DNA of 64,000 nt from Bradyrhizobium sp. CB1015 (lineage in GTDB: Bacteria > Pseudomonadota > Alphaproteobacteria > Rhizobiales > Xanthobacteraceae), in the NCBI RefSeq assembly GCF_025200925.1, contig NZ_CP104174.1:7564001-7628000 (forward strand), in the 5' to 3' direction. How positions within the stretch are numbered: position 1 is the first letter of the stretch; every line of letters begins with the position of its first letter. The notes below the pieces were generated by a model. The model ran no database searches and had not been told where the DNA came from. It worked only from the letters and a program-made list of their open reading frames with translations. Of the stretch, positions 8,912-17,457 are shown piece by piece. The translations under genes were made by a program, and so were the position numbers.

Positions 8912-11695
8912 CTACTGGCCGACGGGACGTCGGTTCATTTCCTCCAAGAGCCCGCGCATTGCGTCGAACTGTGTGCCAAAGCCTTTCCAATCGCCGGAGC
9001 GCAATCGTTCAACGGCCTGATTGTAGCGATCGAGCGCCTCCCTTGCCTGACCTGTGGACGGGCCTGTAGCAGGCATTTCCCCATTTGTGCTCGAGACCGG
9101 CCGCGCCCCGCCAGGCTCGATGAACAACGCGGACAAGGCCTCGTCGAGCGTCTCCTTCATCACCACGTGTTCACCATAGGCTGCGATCACACGCTTTAGC
9201 TCTGGCAGGTGTCCGTGCTCCGCTCGCAAATAGAGCGGCGATACATATAGGATCGAGTTCTCGATCGGGATCACAAGCAAGTTCGCGCCGCGTATCACCC
9301 GCGAACCCATCTGATTCCACAGCGTGATTTGCTGCGATATCTCGGTACTCTGGTTGATCCGCGCCTCGATCTGGAACGGCCCGTAGACGAGCTTCTCCTT
9401 GGGAAATTCGTAGACGATCAGCTTGCCGTAATCGGGCGCGTCACAACGCGCGGCGAGCCACGCGATCATATTGTCGCGGCGGCTGGGCACCATGGGAAGC
9501 ATGAGGAAGAACTCGGCCTGCGGCTCTCCGGGCAGCCGCATGACGATGTAGTACGGGGCCATCGTTGCAATGCCGCCGCCGCCTGGCTGGCGCGGGAATT
9601 GCCACAGATCCTCGCGGTTATAGAAAACGTCGGCGGCCTCCATATGGTAGGTCTGATAGAGCCGCGCCTGGATCAGGAACAGGTCCTCCGGATATCGAAT
9701 GTGCCTCTGCAAGTCCGGAGGCATCGCCTCGAACGACTTGAACAAGCTCGGAAAGATACGCTGATAAGTCGCCGCGACCGGGTCGCCGGTGTCAATGAGG
9801 TAAAAATCGACGGTCCCATTGTAGGCATCGATGATGACCTTCACTGAATTGCGAATGTAATTGAGATCGAAATCCTGCGCTGGCTGCGAAGAGGGGAAAT
9901 AGGAACTCACCGTGTAGGCGTCCTGAATCCAGAACATCCGCCCATTGCTGATGACCAGATAAGGATCGTGATCGAGCCTGAGGAACGGAGCGATCGTTTG
10001 CACCCTTTCCCCGATATTGCGGCGGATCATGATCCGACTGTCGGTGGTGATGTAGCTTGACAGCAGCAGGTTCGGGTCATTGAAATAGTAGGCAAACAGG
10101 CCTCTCCACACCGCCGCTCCTATCGGAATGCCACCCGTGCCGTCATAAGCCGCGTAGACATTGTCTTTTCCCTTCGGATAGTCGAACTCAGCTGTGCTCC
10201 CCTTGACGATGACGTAGTTGTTGCTCTGTTCGCTGTAGTAGATGCGCGGCTCGTGGATTTTGGGGCCTCCATCCGCAACGGGCGGGATATCCCGCAAATA
10301 GAGGAGCGGCAGTCCTTCAGTGCTCTTGCGCGTGACCGGGCTCATCACCGCACCATTGCCATGAGTAAACAGCACGTGGCGGTTGACCCATGTCTGGGCG
10401 TTCGGCGGCAGCAGGGAGGGCCGCAGTTCGCGTGCCGAGAGCATCACACTTTGGTAGGAGCCGTCGAGCCAGTAGCGATCGACGTCTAGATCATGGAATT
10501 TGTAGTAAGTGCGGATCTCTTGCAGCTGCGCGTAGGTGTCCGACAGAGGCAGCCAGTCCCACAGCCTGATATTATCGATTGTCGCCTTGTTGGCGTCGAG
10601 CGTTTTGGCGGTAAGCTTCTGTTCGGCCGCAAAGGGCCTGGCTGCGATCTTGTCCAGATTGTAGGCCTGCCGGGTGAGCGCAATGTTGCGCTCGATGTAG
10701 GGCTTCTCCAGATCCAACTCGCTTGGTTTGACGAAGAATTGCCAGACCAGAATGGGGACTACGCCGGACAGCACGAAAGTGCCGATGACGACGAGCAGGA
10801 ACGCGGCGACAGGAAGCCGGTAGCTGCGCGTCCGCAAGTTCGCCCACGTGGCGAGAGCCGCAACGATCGAAAGTCCGATCATCAGCCACAGGGCCGGCAG
10901 CCCCACATGGACATCGGTGTAGCTTGCGCCGACGACCACGCCGTTGTCGCCGTAGAGCAGCAGATAGCGATCGAGACTGTAGGACCAAGCCTTCACCGCG
11001 AAGAAAAGACCGAGCAGCGCCGAGCCGTGGCCAATCGCTGTCGGCGACATCGAACGGTGTTGCGAGTCGTATTCGATATCGCCGTGAGCCCAGTAGATCG
11101 TTCCGGCGACAAGCGCACTCAGAGCGAGCGTGAGCATCATCCAGTTCTTGATCAGGATATAGGCGGGCAACGAGAACAGATAGAAGCCGATATCCTTGCC
11201 GTAGAGCGGCTCGTCAGAGCCATATGGCACCTGATAGAGAAACCGCAGGATGGTGCCCCAGTTGCCCAGTTCGGCCGCTGCAACGAGAAGGGCGAGCAGG
11301 ACAACCCCGCCTGCGATAATCGAGCGCCACGGCAAGCGATCGCGCCACTGTGCCAGCGGATCCGCCGGCGCGCTGCCCGCGGCCTGCCACACCGCAGCCG
11401 CCGCAAGCTGTGTCGACCGCTTGCCGGCAACACGCAGCGCGAGCCACCCGTTCACCCAAAGTACGAGAGCAGTTGCTGTCCAGATCGCGACAAAGACTGC
11501 GGCTTTGGCGCCGATCGTCATCCAGAAGACCTGCAGATAGCCGAGCGACGAAAACCATAGCCAGTCGACCAGGAAATCGCTCGCGAGCTCGAGCAGGATC
11601 AGGCAAATCGTAATGACGACAGCCACAACGGTCAGCCCGACCACGCCACTTAGCCGTGGTGCCTTGCGTTGGGGTCCGGCAATCCGGATCGTCAT
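8912..11695 (-). CDS. UPF0182 family membrane protein
   Basis: A 927-residue protein matching the UPF0182 (COG1615) family in length and layout. Seven hydrophobic helices occupy roughly the first 300 residues, starting with a Trp-rich helix near residues 20-45 and including Ser-Leu-Pro-Ala-Tyr-Ile-Leu. A large extracytoplasmic domain of about 550 residues follows, then a charged tail with Pro-rich linkers near 870. The family is widespread in actinobacteria and scattered in proteobacteria; its function is unknown. It is transcribed alone, away from the TacAT pair. Confidence 0.9.
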   Translation of the reverse strand: MTIRIAGPQRKAPRLSGVVGLTVVAVVITICLILLELASDFLVDWLWFSSLGYLQVFWMTIGAKAAVFVAIWTATALVLWVNGWLALRVAGKRSTQLAAAAVWQAAGSAPADPLAQWRDRLPWRSIIAGGVVLLALLVAAAELGNWGTILRFLYQVPYGSDEPLYGKDIGFYLFSLPAYILIKNWMMLTLALSALVAGTIYWAHGDIEYDSQHRSMSPTAIGHGSALLGLFFAVKAWSYSLDRYLLLYGDNGVVVGASYTDVHVGLPALWLMIGLSIVAALATWANLRTRSYRLPVAAFLLVVIGTFVLSGVVPILVWQFFVKPSELDLEKPYIERNIALTRQAYNLDKIAARPFAAEQKLTAKTLDANKATIDNIRLWDWLPLSDTYAQLQEIRTYYKFHDLDVDRYWLDGSYQSVMLSARELRPSLLPPNAQTWVNRHVLFTHGNGAVMSPVTRKSTEGLPLLYLRDIPPVADGGPKIHEPRIYYSEQSNNYVIVKGSTAEFDYPKGKDNVYAAYDGTGGIPIGAAVWRGLFAYYFNDPNLLLSSYITTDSRIMIRRNIGERVQTIAPFLRLDHDPYLVISNGRMFWIQDAYTVSSYFPSSQPAQDFDLNYIRNSVKVIIDAYNGTVDFYLIDTGDPVAATYQRIFPSLFKSFEAMPPDLQRHIRYPEDLFLIQARLYQTYHMEAADVFYNREDLWQFPRQPGGGGIATMAPYYIVMRLPGEPQAEFFLMLPMVPSRRDNMIAWLAARCDAPDYGKLIVYEFPKEKLVYGPFQIEARINQSTEISQQITLWNQMGSRVIRGANLLVIPIENSILYVSPLYLRAEHGHLPELKRVIAAYGEHVVMKETLDEALSALFIEPGGARPVSSTNGEMPATGPSTGQAREALDRYNQAVERLRSGDWKGFGTQFDAMRGLLEEMNRRPVGQ

Positions 11696-11910
11696 GCCTG
11701 ATCATAGCGGAAATGACGGACGTCCGCCGCTTGATTCGGGCCGGCATTGCACCCACGGCGAGGGACGCATATGGGCGAAACCCCGGCGCACGCGGAACAA
11801 CACAAAGCGGAAAGCTCAGCGATGCTGCCGACGCAATCAGTCAGCCATCGCCGGAGATAGTGCTGCGGCTGCGAAGCCGTATCGTACAACGAGGTGGCAG
11901 AGCGCGGATT

Positions 11911-11974
11911 TGGCGCTCCACCAGAATAAAACCGCGAACTCTTATGTGATTGAAATTGTGATATAACTCTCCAT
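11911..11974 (+). repeat. Accessory-region intergenic repeat, copy D
   Basis: This copy lies in the 340-base gap between the divergent UPF0182 and tacA genes. It contains TGGCGCTCCACCAGAA, then AAAACCGCGAACTCTTATGT and ATTGAAATTGTGATATAA, so it has the first two-thirds of copies B and C but a different tail (ACTCTCCATTTTCC). It ends just before the tacA promoter. The remainder of the gap, 11696-11870, holds nothing recognisable. Confidence 0.7.
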
Positions 11975-11988
11975 TTTCCTCCTCCGTA

Positions 11989-12016
11989 TTGCAAAAAGCG
12001 CTACGCATTCTATATT
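11989..12016 (+). promoter_or_regulatory. Predicted sigma-70-type promoter of tacA-tacT
   Basis: TTGCAA (11989-11994), a 16-base spacer and TATATT (12011-12016) resemble a -35/-10 pair. The transcript would begin near 12022, only a few bases before the GGAGGT ribosome binding site at 12025-12030. This is a by-eye prediction. Confidence 0.45.
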
Positions 12017-12035
12017 GCTCGTATGGAGGTTCGTC

Positions 12036-12398
12036 ATGCCCCGAGCTGTTGAGCGCAAGGAGCATCCGCTTTCGATGCGGCTGCCGGAAACCGACATTGC
12101 CATCATCGACCGGGCAGCGGCTCTGCGCGGCCGCTCACGCACAGACTTCGTGCGTGACGCGGCAGTACGTGCGGCCGAGGAGGTGCTGATGGAGACGGCA
12201 CCCATTCGAATGAGTCCGGCCGGATTCAAAGCTTTCATGGCAGCACTGTCCGGTCCCGCCACCCCCGTACCGGAAATGATTGAACTCTTCCAACGCGCGG
12301 CACCATGGGAGAGCAAAGCGTTTTCGAGCGCAGTGGGTACCGGTTCGCGTGAAGAAAACGCGTCAAAGCAAAAAGGTGGCTCGGACAAGAGAGGCTGA
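12036..12398 (+). CDS. tacA: TacA-type antitoxin (DUF1778, ribbon-helix-helix)
   Basis: A 120-residue DUF1778 protein. The N-terminal 50 residues form a ribbon-helix-helix DNA-binding domain: a strand with Leu-Ser-Met-Arg-Leu-Pro, then a helix containing Arg-Ser-Arg-Thr-Asp-Phe-Val. The following Pro-Ile-Arg-Met-Ser and Phe-x-x-Phe segment is where such antitoxins bind and neutralise the GNAT toxin. The start is fixed by GGAGGT at 12025-12030. The gene ends 4 bases before the toxin start, as expected for a type II toxin-antitoxin operon that represses itself. The tail beyond residue 95 is lysine-rich and probably disordered. Confidence 0.88.
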   Translation: MPRAVERKEHPLSMRLPETDIAIIDRAAALRGRSRTDFVRDAAVRAAEEVLMETAPIRMSPAGFKAFMAALSGPATPVPEMIELFQRAAPWESKAFSSAVGTGSREENASKQKGGSDKRG

Positions 12399-12401
12399 GA
12401 C

Positions 12402-12899
12402 TTGGCAATCTCCGGCCCCGAACCGCTGACGCCGGCTCATATTCTAGACGAGTTCTCCTGCGGCAAGCCATCTCTCGATCGGTGGCTTAAGACGCGCGCG
12501 CTCTCCAACCAGGAAAAGGGCTTTACGGCCGTTCTCGTCGTCCACGAAGCCGGGCGCGTGGTCGGTTATTATGGTCTCGCGCCAACGGCAATCGTTCCGC
12601 CACGCCTGCCACGGTCCATCCGGACCGGTCAGCCGCCCGCCCCTGTCCCTTGTTTGCTTCTGGGGCAGCTTGCGACCGATCAGAATTGGATCGGCAAGGG
12701 AATTGGCACCGGCCTGCTCAAGCATGCATTGCAACGGTGTGCCACGGCCGCGAGCCTCATCGGCGGTCGTGCTCTGATTGTCAACGCGGTTGACGTTGAA
12801 GCTGCCGAGTTCTGGGCCCGACGCGGTTTCCTTCCCTCAAAAGACGATCCACTTATCCTCTTCAGATCGATCGCCGATATTGCGGCATCGCTTGGCTGA
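12402..12899 (+). CDS. tacT: TacT-type GNAT acetyltransferase toxin
   Basis: A 165-residue GNAT-fold protein with the order seen in TacT/AtaT toxins. It has an N-terminal Phe-Ser-Cys-Gly-Lys-x-x-Leu-Asp-x-Trp-Leu segment, a Gly-Tyr-Tyr-x-Leu strand, the acetyl-CoA-binding Gln-x-x-Gly-Lys-Gly-Ile-Gly-Thr-Gly-Leu motif and a C-terminal Ala-x-x-Phe-Trp-x-Arg-x-Gly-Phe. Known members acetylate the amino group of charged tRNAs and block translation. The start codon is TTG at 12402, which limits toxin output relative to the ATG-started antitoxin. The pair appears intact. Confidence 0.88.
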   Translation: MAISGPEPLTPAHILDEFSCGKPSLDRWLKTRALSNQEKGFTAVLVVHEAGRVVGYYGLAPTAIVPPRLPRSIRTGQPPAPVPCLLLGQLATDQNWIGKGIGTGLLKHALQRCATAASLIGGRALIVNAVDVEAAEFWARRGFLPSKDDPLILFRSIADIAASLG

Positions 12900-12923
12900 G
12901 GCTGAGCTAAGGCAGCAAGAACC

Positions 12924-12951
12924 TCGCGCCACCAGAACGAAACTGCGAGAT
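12924..12951 (+). repeat. Accessory-region intergenic repeat, short copy E
   Basis: A truncated copy: CGCGCCACCAGAA followed by CGAAACTGCGAGA matches the head of copies B-D, then similarity stops. It follows the tacT stop codon directly and precedes the broken DUF2293 gene. Confidence 0.45.
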
Positions 12952-12989
12952 TCCAATGGTGTTCGACAAAGGCACTCATCGAGGTCCGA

Positions 12990-13674
12990 TCACCGCGCAT
13001 CCGCGAGGGCCCGCGGCTCGACCAGCAGGCCTTGTCGTTCGTAACGGCGGCGACTTCTGCTGAAGCGTACGACGACGGCATATCGGGAACTGTTCGCCTT
13101 CACACGCCGCGTAAGCAGGGCGTCGCCTGCCGGCAGAAATTCGAGATCATGGAGGCCAACGCAGCGCAGACACGCCGGGCCGGGAGGCTCCATCATCAGG
13201 AGACCACCAGTGGCGCCGCAGCGATGGCATGTCCACTCCGTGTTCAATGGCTGGATGACCACCAGTTCCGGGGCGCGGCTTGCCTTCTCCGCCAGGCGTT
13301 CGCGCTTCGCCTCGGAAAGTTGCGGCGACACCCAGTGTGTCCGGTATGCCGCCTCGATCCCCGGATCTCCGCTTCGACTGAAGCACAGCGCCCGGCGTTG
13401 CGGCGTACGATCAACATAGGCTGTGGGGCTTGCGATCAGTCCTGTCGCGGTTGCCCAGGACTGGAATAGCCGCATGGCTTCCAGGATGCGCGGCGGGTCG
13501 ATTTGGACAACTTCCTCCAGGCAGCCGACCTGTCCGCGCTGCCAGCGCTCGACTGCTCCGGGATCAAGCCACGACGAGGATGTCGATAGCGCTCACAAAG
13601 TGCCGTGCCGCCAGCACCCTTTCGGCTGCTATGGCGATGCGATCGCCAAGTGGAACCCGATTCTTCCGGCTCAT
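12990..13674 (-). pseudogene. DUF2293-like protein, broken by a frameshift
   Basis: On the minus strand a protein-like reading starts at ATG 13674 (Met-Ser-Arg-Lys-Asn-Arg) and runs about 35 residues to a TGA at 13566-13564. The next part of the same protein continues in another frame from about 13571 (Trp-Leu-Asp-Pro-Gly) to the stop at 12990. The C-terminal part has a zinc-ribbon-like Cys-x2-Cys-x16-Cys-x2-Cys and ends with Val-Val-Val-Arg-Phe-Ser-Arg and Arg-Tyr-Glu-Arg-Gln-Gly, typical of the DUF2293 region. One base too many near 13572-13580 (or two missing) explains the break. It may be a pseudogene, a sequencing error or, less likely, programmed frameshifting. Confidence 0.7.
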
Positions 13675-13908
13675 TTGTAACTCTCGGCACACCTATCCGA
13701 TCGACGCCGAACCCGACCCGCCAGTCTCGGCGGAGCGGATCAATTTCGCGGGATTCCAACCCTTTCCAGGTCCAGATGCGGCCCGTCAGCCTGAACAGAC
13801 TGCTCGGATTGCAGCCGACATACTGTTGATAATGGACATTGCGGTTTTGCGAATCAATGCGCGTCGCTAACGATGATGAAAGCTGGCGACCCAGCTCGGG
13901 AGAGTTTC

Positions 13909-14628
13909 ATGGCGCTTCCCCTCGCCCAACAGCAGTCGATCTTTGCCTGGGGCGGCGACGTGCCTTCGACGCCTGAAGACATCCTCGCCCGCTACCTGCA
14001 CCTTCGGGAAATCTCCAAGAAAGTTCATGAGGAAGTTCTCAAGTGTGTATCCGACGATGCCTTGCTGAATCACGCACGCAGGCTCGGATTGGCACAGGGA
14101 AAGAGGTTGCTCCTCGAAGACATGGACGAGATTTACTACCTCTACGATCTTGCCATTTACACCGCACCGGCGGATCGTTCGCGGGCGATTGATCGCTACG
14201 CGAAGTCGGCCATGTTCGAGGCGCAGTCCGACGAAGGGTTGATGCTAGACGCAATGCGTCGGTCGCAGTTCGCGATACTCTTGATCGAGCAGCGTCACGA
14301 CGCGGTGGGCCTGATCGCCACCGACATTCTCCGCAACTCGAAAGTATGGTTGCTCGACGTGGGGATTGAAAGTTCGATGCACGATGGAGAACTCATCGCC
14401 ACAAGACTCCTTACCCCGGAGGCGTTCTCGATGACAGCCGGCGTCATGGTCCCGTTCGAAATCGAAATGCTCAAGGAAGTTTGCATGCGGCTGCCGCAGC
14501 GCCTCGCCAACGGCAAGCTGAGCCGCGTAGCAGACGACAGGCGCTTCGCCGAAGCCGTCTACAACCTGGCGCTCGCGGACGGCGTCATGGATCGCGTGGC
14601 CTATCTCGATCTTGCCGACGAGGCTTGA
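13909..14628 (+). CDS. Conserved-looking hypothetical protein
   Basis: I do not recognise this 239-residue protein. It is predicted mostly helical and acidic, with no signal peptide, membrane segment or metal-binding cluster. The middle section (Met-Arg-Arg-Ser-Gln-Phe-Ala-Ile-Leu to Leu-Leu-Asp-Val-Gly-Ile) could be an alpha/beta core. The start at 13909 has GGGAGAG 5 bases upstream; the upstream ATGs at 13873 and 13876 have no such site. It is the last gene before tRNA-Glu and could belong to the inserted accessory stretch. Confidence 0.7.
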   Translation: MALPLAQQQSIFAWGGDVPSTPEDILARYLHLREISKKVHEEVLKCVSDDALLNHARRLGLAQGKRLLLEDMDEIYYLYDLAIYTAPADRSRAIDRYAKSAMFEAQSDEGLMLDAMRRSQFAILLIEQRHDAVGLIATDILRNSKVWLLDVGIESSMHDGELIATRLLTPEAFSMTAGVMVPFEIEMLKEVCMRLPQRLANGKLSRVADDRRFAEAVYNLALADGVMDRVAYLDLADEA

Positions 14629-14674
14629 CCTCACGTTGCGGAAACGCAGAAATCGGCACACTCGGCAGGCATGG

Positions 14675-14746
14675 CGCTCCCTAGGGGAATCGAACCCCTG
14701 TTTCAGCCTTGAGAGGGCCGCGTCCTAACCGCTAGACGAAGGGAGC
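14675..14746 (-). tRNA. tRNA-Glu (anticodon CTC)
   Basis: A 72-nt cloverleaf on the minus strand with acceptor stem GCTCCCT/AGGGAGC, D arm with TCTAGCGGTTAGGAC, anticodon loop CCTCTCAA and T arm CAGGGGTTCGATTCCCCT. CCA is not encoded. The 3' end of the gene points toward the accessory region (lower coordinates), the usual arrangement for islands inserted at tRNA 3' ends. Confidence 0.95.
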
Positions 14747-14803
14747 GTGAGGGCTAGCCAATAGCCTCGAAATTTGTCCGCCGCAAGGACCCCGAGGGGC
14801 CTT

Positions 14804-15148
14804 TTACGGCTCATTGGCGAATTTCAGCCGGCCGGCCGGCCTCAGGGTGTGGGCGTCGAAGGTGCGGATCTCGATGACCCCGCCGAGATCGAGCGTGACT
14901 ACGAGCCGGTCGCCCGCAACCCCGGTCGAGACGATTCTGGCGCCCTTGGGCAGGGTGGCGGTGACATCCCCGGCGGCTTCGGCCGCCCTTCCCTCGGACT
15001 TGAAAAGGCGGTAGCCCACCGCGATCAGCACGGCGCAGATCGCCAGCGCCGTGGTCAACCCCGCGATCAGCATCATCCGCCGCACCCGCGCGAACAGCGC
15101 GGCCTGCTCGGGGGTCGGTTCGGGAACAGCGGTATCAGACGTCGTCAT
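14804..15148 (-). CDS. Small membrane-anchored protein (DUF6476-like)
   Basis: A 114-residue protein with a cytoplasmic N terminus, one membrane helix at about 25-47, and a C-terminal beta-rich domain of about 60 residues. A protein of this layout is regularly found divergent from rluD in Bradyrhizobium-type genomes (DUF6476, from memory). Its function is unknown. Its ATG (15148-15146) shares two bases with the rluD ATG on the other strand, leaving no untranslated leader for either if both starts are right. Confidence 0.75.
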   Translation of the reverse strand: MTTSDTAVPEPTPEQAALFARVRRMMLIAGLTTALAICAVLIAVGYRLFKSEGRAAEAAGDVTATLPKGARIVSTGVAGDRLVVTLDLGGVIEIRTFDAHTLRPAGRLKFANEP

Positions 15149-16154
15149 GGAAAGCTCTGGGTCAGCGCAAAGGTTGGAGGTTGTCGTCGCCGGCGACGAG
15201 GGCTCGGCCCGGCTCGACCGCGTGCTGGCGGCGCGCTTGCCGGAGCTGTCGCGGTCGAGGCTGAAGGCCTTGATCCTGGCAGGCGCAGTGCAGCTGAAGG
15301 CCGCCGCGGTCCGCGACCCCGCTTATCACGTCGCATCCGGCGATACGATCATAATCGACGTGCCGGAAGCGGCGCCCGCCGAGCCCAAGGGGGAGGAGAT
15401 CGCCCTCGACATCGTGTTCGAGGACGACGACATCGTCGTCCTCAACAAGCCCAAGGGGCTGGTGGTGCACCCCGCGGCCGGCCACGAGACCGGTACCTTG
15501 GTGAACGCGCTGATCGCCCATTGCGGCGCCTCGCTGTCGGGCATCGGCGGGGTGCGCCGGCCGGGCATCGTGCACCGGCTGGACAAGGACACGACGGGGC
15601 TGATGGTCATTGCCAAGAACGATCTCGCCCATGCCTCGCTGTCGTCCCAGTTCGCCGACCACGGCCGCACGGGCGCGATGCGGCGCGGCTACATGGCGTT
15701 TGCCTGGGGCGTGCCGAACCGCCATCGCGGCACGGTCGATGCGCCGATCGATCGGCATCCGCATGCGCGCGAGAAGATGGCCGTGCGCCAGGGTGGCCGC
15801 GAGGCGGTGACGCATTGGGAAATCCTGGAGAGCTTTGACGGACGCGACGGCAAGGGCGTCGCCGCCCTGCTCGCCTGCGAGCTCGAGACCGGCCGCACCC
15901 ACCAGATCCGCGTCCATCTCGCCCATATCGGCCATCCGCTGATGGGCGATGCCGTCTATGGCCCGCATTTCAAGACCAAGGCCAACCAGCTCGGCCTCGA
16001 GTCGCAGGCAGCTTTGGCGGCGCTGGGGCGGCAGGCCTTACATGCTTACCTGCTGGTATTGGAGCACCCGAGAACGGGAGAACTTCTGCACTGGGAGGCG
16101 CCTTTGCCGGAGGATTTGCTTCTCCTCGAACGGATGCTAAAAGCGGCGCTATGA
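15147..16154 (+). CDS. rluD: 23S rRNA pseudouridine synthase, RluD family
   Basis: A 335-residue RluA/RluD-type enzyme. An S4 RNA-binding domain covers about residues 18-80. The catalytic domain carries the His-Arg-Leu-Asp-Lys-Asp motif with catalytic Asp146, and Gly-Arg-Thr-His-Gln-Ile-Arg-Val-His lies near 250. RluD makes pseudouridines 1911/1915/1917 in helix 69 of 23S rRNA; sequence alone does not exclude RluC-type specificity, but synteny with rpoH is usual for this gene in alphaproteobacteria. The start at 15147 is chosen because the S4 domain follows closely; no ribosome binding site is evident. Confidence 0.88.
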   Translation: MESSGSAQRLEVVVAGDEGSARLDRVLAARLPELSRSRLKALILAGAVQLKAAAVRDPAYHVASGDTIIIDVPEAAPAEPKGEEIALDIVFEDDDIVVLNKPKGLVVHPAAGHETGTLVNALIAHCGASLSGIGGVRRPGIVHRLDKDTTGLMVIAKNDLAHASLSSQFADHGRTGAMRRGYMAFAWGVPNRHRGTVDAPIDRHPHAREKMAVRQGGREAVTHWEILESFDGRDGKGVAALLACELETGRTHQIRVHLAHIGHPLMGDAVYGPHFKTKANQLGLESQAALAALGRQALHAYLLVLEHPRTGELLHWEAPLPEDLLLLERMLKAAL

Positions 16155-16372
16155 CGCAGGCCGCTTCAGAAAGCCTTTACATTACAAAAAGTTATAGCTG
16201 CCACACGGGGACGTGACGTCAGCAATCCTTCCCTTTTTGCCCCCCCATGGGGTATATTGCGCCTGCGTTGAAATCACCAACGCGGAACATCGCAGCTACG
16301 GCCGGCTTTAACACAGCGGTCGTCTGCCTGGCCCGCCGCTATCGGGGGCCTGAACCTTTTGGAGGGCGCACT

Positions 16373-17272
16373 ATGGCCCGTACCGCTGCTTTGCCGGTCC
16401 TCAATGGAGAATCCGGCCTTTCTCGCTACCTCGCCGAGATCCGCAAGTTCCCGATGCTGGAACCGCAGGAGGAGTACATGCTCGCCAAGCGTTGGCGCGA
16501 GCATGACGATCGCGACGCGGCGCACCAACTCGTCACCAGCCATCTCCGCCTCGTGGCCAAGATCGCCATGGGCTATCGCGGCTACGGCCTGCCGATCTCC
16601 GAGGTCGTCTCGGAAGGCAATGTCGGCCTGATGCAGGCGGTGAAGCGTTTCGAACCCGAAAAGGGCTTCCGTCTCGCCACCTACGCCATGTGGTGGATCA
16701 AGGCGTCGATTCAAGAGTACATCCTGCGTTCGTGGTCGCTCGTGAAGATGGGCACCACCGCGAACCAGAAGAAGCTGTTCTTCAACCTGCGCAAGGCGAA
16801 GAGCAAGATCAACGCGCTGGACGAAGGCGATCTCCGCCCCGACCAGGTCAAGATGATCGCCAAGCGCCTCGGCGTCACCGATCAGGACGTGATCGACATG
16901 AACCGCCGCCTTGGCGGCGACGCGTCGCTCAACGCACCGATCCGCGACGACGGCGAAGCCGGCGAATGGCAGGACTGGCTGGTCGACAACACGCCCAACC
17001 AGGAAGCCATGATGGCGGAGCACGAGGAATATGATCACCGCCGTGACGCGCTGAACGGCGCCATGGGCGTGCTCAACCCGCGCGAACGCCGCATCTTCGA
17101 GGCGCGCCGCCTCGCCGATGAGCCGATGACGCTGGAAGACCTTGCTGCCGAGTTCGGCGTGTCGCGCGAGCGCGTCCGCCAGATCGAGGTCCGCGCCTTC
17201 GAGAAGGTGCAGTCCGCGGTCAAGGGCACGATCGCAAGGCAGGAACAAGCCGCGCTGGAAGCCGCGCACTAA
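16373..17272 (+). CDS. rpoH: RNA polymerase sigma-32 (heat shock) factor
   Basis: A 299-residue sigma-70-family factor. Region 2 has Ala-Thr-Tyr-Ala-Met-Trp-Trp-Ile-Lys-Ala and the RpoH box Gln-Lys-Lys-Leu-Phe-Phe-Asn-Leu-Arg, which is specific to sigma-32. Region 4 ends in Val-Ser-Arg-Glu-Arg-Val-Arg-Gln-Ile-Glu. The start at 16373 has GGAGGG 6 bases upstream; the longer reading back to 16247 has no such support. Bradyrhizobium species carry several rpoH paralogues and I cannot say which this is, although the rluD neighbourhood suggests the conserved core copy. A strong terminator follows at 17317. Confidence 0.95.
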   Translation: MARTAALPVLNGESGLSRYLAEIRKFPMLEPQEEYMLAKRWREHDDRDAAHQLVTSHLRLVAKIAMGYRGYGLPISEVVSEGNVGLMQAVKRFEPEKGFRLATYAMWWIKASIQEYILRSWSLVKMGTTANQKKLFFNLRKAKSKINALDEGDLRPDQVKMIAKRLGVTDQDVIDMNRRLGGDASLNAPIRDDGEAGEWQDWLVDNTPNQEAMMAEHEEYDHRRDALNGAMGVLNPRERRIFEARRLADEPMTLEDLAAEFGVSRERVRQIEVRAFEKVQSAVKGTIARQEQAALEAAH

Positions 17273-17316
17273 GCGCGGCGGTTCAGCGCCAGAGATTGGC
17301 GGATCGAAAGAGACAG

Positions 17317-17347
17317 AAAGCCGGCGGCAACGCCGGCTTTTTGTTTG
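17317..17347 (+). terminator. Rho-independent terminator of rpoH
   Basis: The hairpin AAAGCCGGCG-gcaa-CGCCGGCTTT (17317-17340) has a perfect 10-bp stem and is followed by a T-rich tract to 17347. It lies 45 bases after the rpoH stop. Confidence 0.9.
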
Positions 17348-17457
17348 GGTGTGAGCTAGGGCATCTGTTGCGGAGATGCTGGCAGGGCATCTTGAACGCC
17401 AGCAGCGGATCGCCCGACAAACTCTTGTCGGCCACATCCAGAGAACGGACACGCGCC

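Noticed and set aside
8912..11695. UPF0182 protein as part of a defence or secretion system with the helicase
   Set aside because: It is far from the helicase, faces another direction and has no functional link visible in sequence.
13430..13870. Plus-strand 146-residue and minus-strand 107-residue frames around the broken DUF2293 gene
   Set aside because: They overlap the better supported DUF2293 reading. The minus-strand part upstream of 13675 looks somewhat protein-like, but it has no start codon with a ribosome binding site and may be a gene remnant.
17296..17457. N-terminal extension of the 112-residue protein
   Set aside because: It would translate through the rpoH terminator hairpin. 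The GTG at 17458 is a better start.
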